A stretch of DNA of 64,000 bases from Alphaproteobacteria bacterium (GCA_016783965.1 JADHVO010000003.1:1-64000), one strand, 5' to 3'. Positions 10,108 through 19,216 are shown, numbered from the stretch's first letter. Translations and numbers: made by a program. Notes: a model not told the origin generated them from the letters alone.

Positions 10108-10195
10108 AGGCATCGTTCTGTTTATGTGATCGTCAAAGCTCGGCCGGTCAGCCCCTTCAGACGTTGAGCACCCGTTTGATGCCGACACAGCCGAT

Positions 10196-10678
10196 CTAAG
10201 GCGCGTCAGCGATATCGAATTCGGCCGGATCGAGCTCAAGCACCTCGCAGATGCGGATAGCCGTTCTGCGCTCCTCGGCATCGAAGCCGCCATCGGCGGC
10301 GGCGATCGCGCAGCAGGCCTCGACCAGCAGCGCGGGGTAGCGCGCCGCGCCCTTGAGCCGTGCGACGGCCTCGAACGCAGCCGCCTCGCCATCCCTCTGG
10401 TCGGTAGCGAACCGCTTGGTCAACGCTTCGAAGGTCGCGATGACATCGTCGAGCCCGAACGCGGCGATCGGATCGAAGCCGCGGATCAATCCGAGCATCC
10501 GATCATGCTCCTCCGCCGTCACCCAGCCATCGGCGTAAGCGACGAGCGCGCAGCCCGCGATGATACCTTCCATAAGGTGCTCGTTCTGAGCGCGGTGAAC
10601 CTCGTCTGCGAAGTCTTCCCAGGAGCGTTTGGAGAAGCGGCGAAGGGAACGACGATAGGGCACGGTTTGTCCTTTCAT
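10196..10678 (-). CDS. TerB-like (tellurite-resistance fold) cytoplasmic protein
   Basis: 160 aa, all-helical TerB-type domain with paired acidic metal-binding loops, visible as CALVAYADGWVTAEEHDRML and ACCAIAAADGGFDAEERRTA. TerB domains are associated with stress islands and membrane-linked metal sensing; the specific role is unknown. A DUF533 protein with the same fold (12986) and a TerC protein (13913) are in the same minus-strand gene set, so the three may act together. Confidence 0.78.
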   Translation of the reverse strand: MKGQTVPYRRSLRRFSKRSWEDFADEVHRAQNEHLMEGIIAGCALVAYADGWVTAEEHDRMLGLIRGFDPIAAFGLDDVIATFEALTKRFATDQRDGEAAAFEAVARLKGAARYPALLVEACCAIAAADGGFDAEERRTAIRICEVLELDPAEFDIADAP

Positions 10679-10714
10679 TTTGGGGTCTTCGTGGCTCGGC
10701 TTAGGTCCGCCGGA

Positions 10715-11365
10715 TTAGTCAAGGATGGTCGAACATGCTTGAGCGCCGCTTCTTGCGCCGATAATCGTGGTCATCGTCATTCCACTTGCGCCGGCCTTCG
10801 GGCCGCAGCGACCGTCCCGGATTGAATGTGTCGCGCCCAGTTGTGCCTGGGCTCGAGGGTCGCTTGGGTCGACCTCGCGCGCCACTCGCAACTGAACAAG
10901 ACCCCTGTCTATAATGCCTTCTCCCTGTCGAAAACGTCTGTGTTCCTGGTCGGCCGCCTGTATCAGGAGCAGCATGCCAATGGCCTGCATCCTGCCCAAT
11001 ACCCGGCAGACCCGGCGAACGTCTGTCACGCCGGCGGCAGACTTCGTGGTGCTGCGCGCCGGGTACATCTTGACCGCCGTGACGATCCCGTCGGCAAAGC
11101 CTTGAGCTATGTCCTTCGGCTCCGTCTCATCGGTCAGGAAACATGTCATGAGCGGTTCGAATCCGGATCCACTTGGCAAGACGCGCCGGATACGATCGCA
11201 ATAGGCAGCCGCCCGCGCGGCCGTCCTCAACGGTGGATCGAGGTTCGGCATGACGATGGCGCGTCCGAACGTGCGCGCCGTCCAGGGCAGCGCCATGTGC
11301 AGCATCGCATCATCCCGAAGGTGTACGTGCCAGTCGTCGGGTCGACGGAGCGTTATCTCATTCAC
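10715..11365 (-). pseudogene. Truncated, degenerate second pyrC (dihydroorotase remnant)
   Basis: From a GTG at 11365 the product reads [18 protein letters not shown] and keeps good similarity to PyrC through the lysine region (VTAVKMYPARSTTKSA) and GVTDV. After about residue 130 the family sequence breaks down: the second histidine is gone (LLLIQAADQ instead of LLLHGEVTD), and the remaining dihydroorotase half including the catalytic aspartate is absent. It overlaps nothing essential and sits between terB and the pyruvate-kinase-like gene. It is a decayed duplicate of the pyrC at 7101 or of a common ancestor. Not expected to be active. Confidence 0.8.
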
Positions 11366-11396
11366 ACCAGGGTCACGTTCGCCCCGCTTCACGAGT

Positions 11397-12947
11397 TTAA
11401 CGCGCACCTTTCGGTCCGATCCAGAGCGCCAGCGGCTCGAGTCTCGCCGTCTTCTTCGAATGGTGGCGATCCATGCGATGGAGCACATTGTCGAGAAAAC
11501 GCACTGCCTCGACGATGAATGGTCCTTTGTTGAGCATCACGCATTCAGCGCGCTGCGCCATCGCCGCATCGGTTACTTCCGCCCGGCTGGGTGCTCCTTC
11601 TTCAACCATGCCGGCCAAGACCTGGGTCGCCCAGATGACCGGCACATGGGCTGCCTCGCAGAGCCATAAGATATTCTCTTGGACTTCGCTGATTCGCTCG
11701 AAACCAAGTTCGACCGCCAGATCTCCTCGCGCGATCATGACCGCCAGTGGCTGTTGCCCGGCGCCCTGCACGACCAGACCCGGAAGGCTCCTAACGGCAA
11801 GCGCGGTTTCGATCTTGATCACTAAGGGCTGCACGGGACGTCCGCCGCGTCGTGCTGCCAATTCTCGCTGAATAAGTGTGATGTCCGACGGACGCTGAAC
11901 GAAAGAGAACCCGACGAGGTCGGCATTCTCTGCAACGAAATCGAGATCGCGGAAATCCTTCTCGGTCAGAGGTGGAAGATCGAGCGCGGTATCCGGGAAG
12001 TTCAGTCCCTTGTTGAGCCTGAGCTTCACTCCCTTGCTGCGCGTCTGCTCGACGCGAAGCATCGCGCCGTCCGGCTCGAGCCTTTCGACACGCGTTGCGA
12101 TGCGGCCATCGTCGATGAAGATCCGTGCTCCGACCTCAAGTTGATCAAGAATCGCCGGGAACGTCATCCGGATGACGACGGCGCCAGTCTCCACCTGAGC
12201 CGGCATTCGACCTACCAACAGGAGAAGGTCACCGCGGTAGAGCCGCGTCTTCTTCGGCGCGAAGACTTCAGCGATCCGGCATTTGGGGCCGGCTACATCC
12301 ATGAGGATCCGGCAGCCCCTATCTTGATCGGTCGCCGCAGCGCGGCTGTTCTCGATCATGGCCGCCCAGATCTCTGGCCCATCATGCGCGCAGTTGATGC
12401 GCAGGCAATCTGCCCCGGCGCGAATGATATCGGCGACCAGGGCGCGATCTTGACCGGCCCTGGTCGGCAAGGTCACCATGATCCGCGTGCCGGGACCGTG
12501 CGGATCGTCTCCGAAAATCCTAGCTTGCTCTCGCCTCAAAATTCGCTTTCCGTTCAGGAAGTCTAAGGGGGTGGGATCGGACACCGCGGGCTGACCGGCC
12601 AACTCGGCCAGCCTCGCGCAGACGGCGTCAAGTGTTGCCATAACGCGTCCCTCACTCCGTCCGAGCGACGTCAGTCCAAGCGCCGAGAGCTGATGCTGTA
12701 GACCGCTCAAATCATGGCGCCGAAACGCCAGATACTGCGCGAGATTGATCGCTCCGGGCAGAAAGCTCCGCCGCGCCACCTTGGGGGTCCAGTCCTCCAC
12801 AATGGTTTGGCTCTCCCGAATGACGACAGCTCGGATGCGAACCATCGTGGACAGGAGGCGCTTCGCGGATACCTTCCGGTCTGCCTCACGGGAGCGGCGC
12901 GCAGAAGGACCTTTCAAGCTCGAACGTTGGTTCGCATTCAGCGTCAT
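11397..12947 (-). CDS. Pyruvate-kinase-like protein lacking the regulatory C-domain
   Basis: 516 aa. The pyruvate kinase barrel begins near residue 155 (RIMVTLPTRAGQD, then CLRINCAHD for the usual ARINFSHG), with DVAGPKCRI, the Mg/phosphoryl region VIKIETALAVRSLPGL, and MIARGDLAVELG. The normal allosteric C-terminal domain is missing. About 150 extra residues precede the barrel. Key positions such as the lysine in VIKIET are kept, but several loops differ from orthodox enzymes, so a specialised or altered activity is possible. ATG at 12947 preferred to the one at 12971 because GGAG precedes it. It may produce ATP and pyruvate locally for the island's pathways; that is inference. Confidence 0.75.
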   Translation of the reverse strand: MTLNANQRSSLKGPSARRSREADRKVSAKRLLSTMVRIRAVVIRESQTIVEDWTPKVARRSFLPGAINLAQYLAFRRHDLSGLQHQLSALGLTSLGRSEGRVMATLDAVCARLAELAGQPAVSDPTPLDFLNGKRILRREQARIFGDDPHGPGTRIMVTLPTRAGQDRALVADIIRAGADCLRINCAHDGPEIWAAMIENSRAAATDQDRGCRILMDVAGPKCRIAEVFAPKKTRLYRGDLLLLVGRMPAQVETGAVVIRMTFPAILDQLEVGARIFIDDGRIATRVERLEPDGAMLRVEQTRSKGVKLRLNKGLNFPDTALDLPPLTEKDFRDLDFVAENADLVGFSFVQRPSDITLIQRELAARRGGRPVQPLVIKIETALAVRSLPGLVVQGAGQQPLAVMIARGDLAVELGFERISEVQENILWLCEAAHVPVIWATQVLAGMVEEGAPSRAEVTDAAMAQRAECVMLNKGPFIVEAVRFLDNVLHRMDRHHSKKTARLEPLALWIGPKGAR

Positions 12948-12985
12948 CAGTTCTCCGATCGCGCGGCTCAAGCCGCCTGCTCGAG

Positions 12986-13738
12986 TTATCCGCGGCCGAC
13001 GGCCTCGATGTTCCTGCGCAGGGCCGGATCAAGTTCAAGCTTGCTGGCAAGATCATCGAGCCATGCCCTCTCTGTCGGTGTATCGGCATCGATGGCGACA
13101 AACGCCGCCAGGTAGACTTGTGCGGCCGCCTCTGGACCTCTCGCGGTCGCCGCGAGCTGGTCCGGTGTGTCGGGGCGCGCGATCAGGGACTCAAGATAAC
13201 TTCGTTCCTCGCTTGAGAGGCCGCTGGCTTCGACGCGCTCGACCAGACGGGCGCGCTCGGTTTCGTCAAAGCGACCGTCGGCCATAGCCGAAGCGATCAT
13301 CGCGCGTAGCAAGAGAGTGACGGTGCCATCCCGTGGCATCGCATCCGGAGGTGAGAGAAAGCCGCGCGAAGCTTCTTGCGGCGCATCGGCCTGACCCGGA
13401 ATGAGGCCACCAAGCATGTCGCTGACGCTTTGCGGTATCAGCGGCTTGCCGGCACGGTAATTGCTGTACGCCTTGTAGGCGAGCCCACCGAGCAGGGCAG
13501 CACCGCCGATTTGCATAGCGCCGCCGGCAAACTTCCGCGCGTGCTTCGAGGTCAAGAGCGTACCGGCCAAACCGCCTGCGAGCGCGCCGGTGCCGAGCGC
13601 ACCCACATTGGCACCGAAGAAATCGCCGAGGCCCGCTCGTCCGCCTCGATCGGCCGGTTGAGCACCTTCCACGCCGCTTTGACCTGTCGTCGGGCTTCCC
13701 GACAGCACGGTGGTCAACAGCTTGTTCACATCGATCAT
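12986..13738 (-). CDS. DUF533 (TerB-like) membrane-associated protein
   Basis: 250 aa. N-terminal about 100 residues are glycine-rich with a hydrophobic stretch (LGTGALAGGLAGTLL, GGAALLGGLAYKAYSNYRAG), as in YebE/DUF533 proteins; the C-terminal half is a TerB-like helical domain (ADGRFDETERARLVERV, AAFVAIDADTPTERAWLDDLA). AGGAG precedes the ATG. Function unknown. Neighbouring TerC and TerB-fold genes suggest a shared stress or metal-related role. Confidence 0.82.
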   Translation of the reverse strand: MIDVNKLLTTVLSGSPTTGQSGVEGAQPADRGGRAGLGDFFGANVGALGTGALAGGLAGTLLTSKHARKFAGGAMQIGGAALLGGLAYKAYSNYRAGKPLIPQSVSDMLGGLIPGQADAPQEASRGFLSPPDAMPRDGTVTLLLRAMIASAMADGRFDETERARLVERVEASGLSSEERSYLESLIARPDTPDQLAATARGPEAAAQVYLAAFVAIDADTPTERAWLDDLASKLELDPALRRNIEAVGRG

Positions 13739-13912
13739 ATCGTTCTCCTGTGATGGACTGGCAGGTTCGCGCCTATCGGCATCCTGCGGGTTACCGTCGA
13801 GCGCGCTGCGGCGGGCGATGACGTTTCATGAGTGTCGGCATCGATGCACCAGGCGGGGGCGGCGAAGGGTGCAATGATGTGCGCGACAGAGCAGGCGGAA
13901 CATCAATGGTCA

Positions 13913-14974
13913 TTAATCGTCTCCTGCAGGGCGAGTGGAGGGCCGTGTTCCAATGGTATCCGGGAGCGGAGACGTCGGGCCGTGGATGGCGGCTTCGTCT
14001 GTCGCGGCCGTGCGGGTTTTCCATAGCGAGAACAGGACGCCGCCCGCGATGAGGGACAAGGTCACGCCGAGCGAGATCGCGGGGTCGGCCTTGCCGACGA
14101 TCTGGTTCCAGAAAATCTTGGCGCCGATGAAGACGAGGACGATGGCGAGCGCGTATTTCAGATACTCGAAGCGGTGCACCATGGCGGCGAGGGCGAAATA
14201 GAGGGCGCGCAGCCCGAGGATCGCCATGATATTGGCCGTGAACACGATGTAAGTGTCGGTCGTGATGGCGAAGATCGCCGGCACCGAGTCGACCGCGAAC
14301 ACGAGGTCGGCGATGTTGATCACGACGAGCGCCAGGAACACGGGCGTCGCGAAGCGCGCGAGCTTACCCGTCTCCGGATCGAGCTTGCGGACGAAGAAGT
14401 GCGAACCGTGCAACTCGGCCGAGACACGCATGCGCTTGGACAGGAAGCGCACGATCGGATTCTTCGACACGTCCTGCTCGCTCTCTCCCATGACGAGCAT
14501 CTTGATCCCCGTGGCGATCAGGAAGGCGCCGAAGATATAGAGCACCCACTCGTACTGCTGCACGAGCGCCGCGCCGAGCCCGATCATGATGCCGCGCAAG
14601 ACCAGCACCGCGAGGATACCCCAGAGCAGCGCGCGGTATTGGTACTTTGCGGGAATGGCGAAGTAGCTGAAGATGAGCGAGATTACGAAGACGTTGTCGA
14701 TCGAGAGCGCCTTCTCGAGGGCATAGCCCGTGAAATACTCCATGCCCGAGGTCGGGCCCATGGACCACCACAGCCAAGCGCCGAACACCAGCGCGATCGC
14801 GATGTAGAACGCGGACAAGATCAAGCTTTCGCCGACACCGAGTTCTTTGTCTTGCTTGTGAAGAACGCCGAGGTCGAAGGCGAGCAACGCGCCGACGATG
14901 CCGAGGAAGGCGAACCAGAGCCAGACAGACTTGCCGAGGAAATCGCTGATCAGGAAGTCGGCGAGCAGTTCCAT
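13913..14974 (-). CDS. TerC/Alx-family integral membrane protein
   Basis: 353 aa with about nine hydrophobic segments. The TerC signature acidic helices are visible (LLAFDLGVLHK, ALSIDNVFVISLIF, NIADLVFAVDSVPAIFAITTD); these conserved aspartates and asparagines bind metal, and several family members export manganese. The ATG at 14974 has AAGGA five bases upstream and is preferred to one at 15007. It is flanked by DUF533 and a universal stress protein on the same strand. Substrate cannot be read; manganese efflux is the best-supported family function. Confidence 0.9.
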   Translation of the reverse strand: MELLADFLISDFLGKSVWLWFAFLGIVGALLAFDLGVLHKQDKELGVGESLILSAFYIAIALVFGAWLWWSMGPTSGMEYFTGYALEKALSIDNVFVISLIFSYFAIPAKYQYRALLWGILAVLVLRGIMIGLGAALVQQYEWVLYIFGAFLIATGIKMLVMGESEQDVSKNPIVRFLSKRMRVSAELHGSHFFVRKLDPETGKLARFATPVFLALVVINIADLVFAVDSVPAIFAITTDTYIVFTANIMAILGLRALYFALAAMVHRFEYLKYALAIVLVFIGAKIFWNQIVGKADPAISLGVTLSLIAGGVLFSLWKTRTAATDEAAIHGPTSPLPDTIGTRPSTRPAGDD

Positions 14975-15181
14975 GGTAATCCTTACTTTTCGGGTGTTTA
15001 GGAGCACCCGTTGAATGCGTCACAGGCCTAAGATTGCGTCCATGCTCAATTGCCAGCAGGGCCCGAACCTTTCGGGAGCGCCTGAGACGGTGGCGAGCGG
15101 CCCCAATTGCGATTGCGCCAATGGCTCTTGTTGGCGTTGTCGTCCTGGTTCTCGCCGTTGCGCAGCGGTGAAGGCAGCATC

Positions 15182-16030
15182 TCAATGCGAGAGCAGCACT
15201 GGCAGCGGCGGGTTGGCGACAATGGTCTTTGTCGCGCCGCCCAGGATGAAGTCGCGCATGCGCGAGTGCCCGTAGGCTCCCATCACGAGCAGGTCGAGGC
15301 TGCGCGCGGTTGCATAGTCTTCGAGAGCCTGCCCGATTGTCCGGCCGGCGGCCTCTTCTTCCTCGAGAACAATTTCGATGCCATGACAGGCGAGATGCTT
15401 CGTCAGTTCCGCGCCTGAGCTCTTCGTGTCCATCGTTTTTATTGGGGTGATCGTCACCACCCGCACGGTTTTGGCGCGCTGCAGGATCGGGAGGGCATCC
15501 GCCACAGCCCGTGCCGCGGGCCGGCTGAAATCCCACGCCACGCCGACGATATCGAGGGAAAGGGAGTTGCTACGTTTGGGCACTTCCGGGAAGACGATCG
15601 TCGGTCGTCCGGAGCCGAAGATCACGCACTCGGCGACATATTGCTGTTGCTCTGCCTGCTCGCCGATCGGGATCATCGTGACGTCGTGCATTCTGGCGCG
15701 TGCAGTCACGATGCCCGGGATCTGCAAGGTGGTGCATGACACCATGATCGGCGGGTGTACAATGCCGCGCTTCGTCGCCATGCCTTCGAACGCACCGATC
15801 AGATCCCGGGCATTCGCCACACTTTTCTGCCGCTCGGCCGCAATCATCCCCGGGATGTCGAGCAGCTTGTTCGCCAGCACGTTGCCGACATTCGGAATCT
15901 CTATTTTGAAAGTCAGCGCCGAGATACTCGCGCCCAGCGCCCCAGCAAAGTCGACCGCTTGCTCGACCGCCGCAACTGCGGTGGGTTCGGGATAGCTGCT
16001 CAATGGAAGCATGACGTCGGTGAAAGCCAT
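15182..16030 (-). CDS. Tandem universal stress protein (UspA, two domains)
   Basis: 282 aa carrying two Usp repeats, residues about 1-145 and 155-282. The second retains the ATP-type loop LLVMGAYGHSRMRDFILGG; the first is degenerate. Tandem Usp proteins bind nucleotides and are induced by stress or growth arrest. GGGAG precedes the ATG by nine bases. Same-strand neighbours are TerC downstream and a LysR remnant upstream on the other strand. Confidence 0.9.
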   Translation of the reverse strand: MAFTDVMLPLSSYPEPTAVAAVEQAVDFAGALGASISALTFKIEIPNVGNVLANKLLDIPGMIAAERQKSVANARDLIGAFEGMATKRGIVHPPIMVSCTTLQIPGIVTARARMHDVTMIPIGEQAEQQQYVAECVIFGSGRPTIVFPEVPKRSNSLSLDIVGVAWDFSRPAARAVADALPILQRAKTVRVVTITPIKTMDTKSSGAELTKHLACHGIEIVLEEEEAAGRTIGQALEDYATARSLDLLVMGAYGHSRMRDFILGGATKTIVANPPLPVLLSH

Positions 16031-16249
16031 TCTCTCAACTCCCAGCGGGGTGTCCTGATGGTTCGGGACGGCACCGCCCTGTTGTGCCGTCGTTGTTCGT
16101 CAGCCCGCATGGTGTCTGTTCCTCCCCGTCCCTTTGGCCATGCGCGGATTGCTGAGCATGTGCGGAATGTGGGCTCAATTGATCATCAAAAAAAGCAGAT
16201 TATTCGTAGTGCTTTGATCCAAAAAAACTGCGGGTGGGAATGGCCGGTC

Positions 16250-16430
16250 GTGTTGAATTACAGGTAGCTGCATTATCTCTGGAGGGTCATTAAAACTGGC
16301 AGCGTCGCGCGCGCAGCCAACCATCAGCGTCCAGATCGGAACGCTCAAAGAAGCGCTCGGAACCGCGTTATTCCGCCGCGCGAGGCGACGACTGGAGCTG
16401 ACCGTGCTGGGCCAATTGGCTCTTGAACCG
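16250..16430 (+). pseudogene. Broken NhaR-like LysR gene, partial copy of the one at 18293
   Basis: Aligns with the first 190 bases of the LysR gene at 18293, together with about 65 bases of its upstream region. Codon 6 is TAG (16265-16267), about two dozen bases are missing in the helix-turn-helix, and similarity stops near 16430, where the htpX remnant begins on the other strand. Clearly dead. The intact copy is 2 kb away in the same orientation, so the pair forms an imperfect direct repeat around htpX, the membrane protein and hpf. Confidence 0.85.
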
Positions 16431-16447
16431 AGTCTTCGATTCGATAC

Positions 16448-17227
16448 CTACGACCACCTCATCGAGGGAAGAGGGCCCGGGTGCAGCGCCGCCAGGCGAT
16501 GAAGAGCGGCGATCATGTGCCGCCGGCCGGCGAGCTCGGCGCCGCCCCGGTCGGCGCGGAATTTTCGGTGGCGGGAGAACCACACGACGATGATGGATGC
16601 GAGGATGCCCAGCATCAGTTCAGCGACGATCATGGTGACGAAAAAAGCCGGGCCGTGGCCGCGTTCGGTCTTGAACACCACCCGATCCACCATGTGGCCG
16701 ATGACCCGGGACAGGAACATGACGAAGGTGTTCACCACGCCTTGGATCAGCGCCATTGTCACCATGTCGCCGTTGGCGGCGTGCGACACCTCGTGCCCCA
16801 GCACCGCCTCGGCCTCTTCCCGGCTCATCTGCTGCAGCAGCCCGGTGGACACCGCGATGAGGGAGGCGTTCTTGTTCATGCCGGTGGCGAAAGCGTTGAC
16901 CTCCGGCGACTCGTAGACGGCAACCTCCGGCATCCTGATGCCGGCGGCCTGGGCCTGGCGGGCGACGGTTCGCACCAGCCATTGTTCCGTCGGCGTGCTC
17001 GGCTGGGTGATGACTTGGGCGCCGACTGCCCTCTTGGCAGTCCATTTCGAGAGGGCCACGGAAATGAAGGCGCCGCCGAAGCCGAAGACGGCAGCGAAGA
17101 TGAACAAAGCGTTGAGATTGAGGCCCTGTTCATTGAGGTAGGGCTCGACCCCCAGCAAGCGCAGGGTGACCGACAGCACCAGCACCACGGCCAAGTTTGC
17201 TGCTAGAAAAAGCGCTGTGCGTTTTAC
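16448..17227 (-). pseudogene. htpX: Decayed htpX (M48 membrane metalloprotease)
   Basis: Over 230 residues this reads as HtpX: N-terminal membrane helices, [20 protein letters not shown], the zinc motif in [12 protein letters not shown], and two further helices. Three defects point to loss of function. The family start position has a GTA codon (17225-17227) behind a good GGCGAGGAG ribosome site, so only a TTG eleven codons inside remains. The third zinc ligand, glutamate in the family's RHREF motif, is lysine (RHRKF, AAA codon near 16565). The C-terminal 45 or so residues are replaced by an unrelated tail at the junction with the LysR remnant. A damaged membrane protein might still be made from TTG, but it should not be a protease. 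Confidence 0.78.
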
Positions 17228-17248
17228 GCGGTACTCCTCGCCGAATTC

Positions 17249-17839
17249 CTACTGAGCCAGAACCTTCAATCGAACTTCCACGCGCCCTTCCGCTTGGCGC
17301 AGCAGCGAGAGCTCGATCGACTCTTGGCCGGCCCTGAAGCTGTGATGTTCAGCTTCCAGCGTTGCATCCGTTACCTCCTGGGCGTATCCCGCCGCAGCGA
17401 AGCCTTGAACGTAATGCGCGCGCACGGAGTCGAACGCCCCGCGCCCCGCGTAGCGGACCTCCACCGTCTTCTCCCCCCGCGCAAAATGGCTGCGCACCAA
17501 ACCGGGAAAGCGCGGTACCGGCCCAACATCGGCGCCACTCACGTCGCTCGCCGGCGGTTCTCCGACGAGACCCGGCACCCACTGGCCGACCTGTTCTTTC
17601 ACGCCGGGCGCCATCTGTTCGATCTGCGTCATAGCCTCGCCGGCAAGGCGCTTGCCCGCCTCGGTCGCCGTCGGAAACTGCCCCCACAACCAGGATAGGA
17701 GCGCGATCCCGGCCCAGGTAAACACACCGAGGATTCCGAGAACGGCCGCACCAAGGATCAGCCAGGTGCGCGCACGCACCTTGCGCAGAGCCGAGGCGGC
17801 CCGCGCCGAGAACTGGTGCTCATGGAGGGGTCTGCGCAT
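17249..17839 (-). CDS. Membrane-anchored protein of unknown function
   Basis: 196 aa from the ATG at 17839, chosen because GAGG precedes it. One strong hydrophobic segment (WLILGAAVLGILGVFTWAGIALLSWLWG) near the N-terminus, then about 140 residues predicted outside, with a final mixed sheet/helix part. I do not recognise a family. The gene begins immediately after hpf (overlap or a few bases), so it is probably co-transcribed with it, and precedes the htpX remnant; a membrane stress function is a guess. Confidence 0.6.
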   Translation of the reverse strand: MRRPLHEHQFSARAASALRKVRARTWLILGAAVLGILGVFTWAGIALLSWLWGQFPTATEAGKRLAGEAMTQIEQMAPGVKEQVGQWVPGLVGEPPASDVSGADVGPVPRFPGLVRSHFARGEKTVEVRYAGRGAFDSVRAHYVQGFAAAGYAQEVTDATLEAEHHSFRAGQESIELSLLRQAEGRVEVRLKVLAQ

Positions 17840-17846
17840 CACTACC

Positions 17847-18173
17847 TCACGGAGCCCGGTCATTAAAGGTTTCGCGCACGCGCAGCAGGCGTCGGGCCAG
17901 AGTCCGCTTGGCCCGAGCCGCGGCGCGATTTACCGCGACATGGAAGTCCGCTTCGGTTTCCTCGACGACGATATCGGGCAGCCCGTTCAGACGAACTCGC
18001 AGATTGCAGCGTTGGTCTATGCCGCCCTTCGGTCCGTTGACATCCGACAGGCGCACGACCACGCCGCGAATGCGGTCCTGAAATTGGGACAATTCGAAGC
18101 CCAGCCGATGCTCGACATGCCCGCGCAGGCCGTCGGTGAGTTCGACGCCATGCGCCTGAATATCGATCTTCAT
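17847..18173 (-). CDS. hpf: Ribosome hibernation-promoting factor/sigma-54 modulation (HPF/S30EA) protein
   Basis: 108 aa, short-form HPF fold: MKIDIQAHGVELTDGLRGHVEHRL, then VVVRLSDVNGPKGGIDQRCNLRV and a basic C-terminal helix (RAAARAKRTLARRL). These proteins dock on the 30S subunit in stationary phase or stress and promote inactive ribosomes. GGAGG lies just before the ATG at 18173; an in-frame ATG at 18230 lacks such a site. The long-form dimerisation domain is absent. Its place beside universal stress and TerC genes fits a stress island. Confidence 0.87.
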   Translation of the reverse strand: MKIDIQAHGVELTDGLRGHVEHRLGFELSQFQDRIRGVVVRLSDVNGPKGGIDQRCNLRVRLNGLPDIVVEETEADFHVAVNRAAARAKRTLARRLLRVRETFNDRAP

Positions 18174-18216
18174 CAATCCTCCACCGACCCGGATCCTGAG
18201 CGTGTGCAGAATATGG

Positions 18217-18292
18217 GCTTGATTGATCACCTAAAAAATCAGATTATTAAGTGTGCTTTGATCGAAAAAACCTGCGGATTGGATAACCAGTC
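18217..18292 (+). promoter_or_regulatory. Regulatory region upstream of second LysR gene, duplicated at 16177-16249
   Basis: AT-rich leader between hpf and the LysR gene, with two TTGATC repeats and CAGATTATTAAG between them. The same arrangement is preserved in front of the dead LysR copy, with far fewer changes than in the copied coding part. It is the likely autoregulatory LysR site and shared hpf promoter. Confidence 0.5.
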
Positions 18293-19216
18293 GTGTTGAA
18301 CTACAAGCAGCTGCACTATTTCTTGAGGGTCGCGAAGGCGGGCAGCATCGCGCGAGCCGCCGAGCAACTACGCCTCGCGCCACAGACCATCAGCGCGCAA
18401 ATCGGCACGCTGGAGGAAGCGCTCGGAACAGAGCTGTTCCGCCGCGCCGGGCGGCGACTGGAACTGACCGCGGCGGGGCAGTTGACCCTCTCCTACGCCG
18501 ACGAGATCTTCCAGATCGGCAGAGAGCTGGAAGAAACTGTGCGCAATCGCCCCGGCAGCAGCGACATGCTGTTTCGGGTGGGGGTGGCCGATGTGGTTCC
18601 CAAGTCGGTAGCCTATCGGCTGCTGGCCCCGGCACTGGGTAGTGCCGGGCGCGTGCGGCTTATCTGCCGGGAGGACAAGCTGGAACGGCTGTTCGCGGAA
18701 CTCGCCATTCACAAGGTGGATCTCGTGATCGCCGACCGGCCGCTGCCCTCCGAATTGGGCGTGAAAGGCTACAGCCACTCTCTCGGGCGCACACCTATCG
18801 CCTTCTATGCCGTGCCCGGACTTGCCGCGCGGTACCAGGAGGGCTTTCCGCGATCGCTGGACGGCGCACCCATGCTGATCCCAAGCGACGGCGCAACAAT
18901 GCGGGGGGCGCTCACGCGGTGGTTTAGCGAACATCAGATCGAGCCGCGCATTGTCGGCGAATTCGACGACACCGCGCTGATGAAGGCCTTCGGCAAGGCG
19001 GGCGCAGGCATTTTCCCTGCACCCGCGATATTGGCCGACGAGATCCGAGAACAGTACGGAGCCGAGATCATCGGCCGTGCCGACAGCGTCGCAGCGAGGT
19101 ATTACGCCATCTCGGTTGAACGCAAACTGACCCATCCTGCCGTCGTTGCGATCAGCGAAGCAGCGAAGACGGACCTGTTCGTCGACGACAGAGTTCCGCT
19201 CCCAGCAGGGGGCTGA
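18293..19216 (+). CDS. LysR-family regulator, NhaR-like, second island copy
   Basis: 307 aa. N-terminal helix-turn-helix (QLHYFLRVAKAGSIARAAEQLRLAPQTISAQIGTLE) and a LysR co-inducer domain, NhaR-like as at 3837 (both share ELFRRAGRRLELT-type segments and the following YADEIFQIG helix). GTG start. Divergent from hpf and its partners, which it probably controls. The effector is unknown. Confidence 0.87.
   Translation: MLNYKQLHYFLRVAKAGSIARAAEQLRLAPQTISAQIGTLEEALGTELFRRAGRRLELTAAGQLTLSYADEIFQIGRELEETVRNRPGSSDMLFRVGVADVVPKSVAYRLLAPALGSAGRVRLICREDKLERLFAELAIHKVDLVIADRPLPSELGVKGYSHSLGRTPIAFYAVPGLAARYQEGFPRSLDGAPMLIPSDGATMRGALTRWFSEHQIEPRIVGEFDDTALMKAFGKAGAGIFPAPAILADEIREQYGAEIIGRADSVAARYYAISVERKLTHPAVVAISEAAKTDLFVDDRVPLPAGG

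Noticed and set aside
16250-16430. Translational start of a live LysR gene
   Set aside because: TAG at codon 6, deletion in the HTH, no C-terminal domain.
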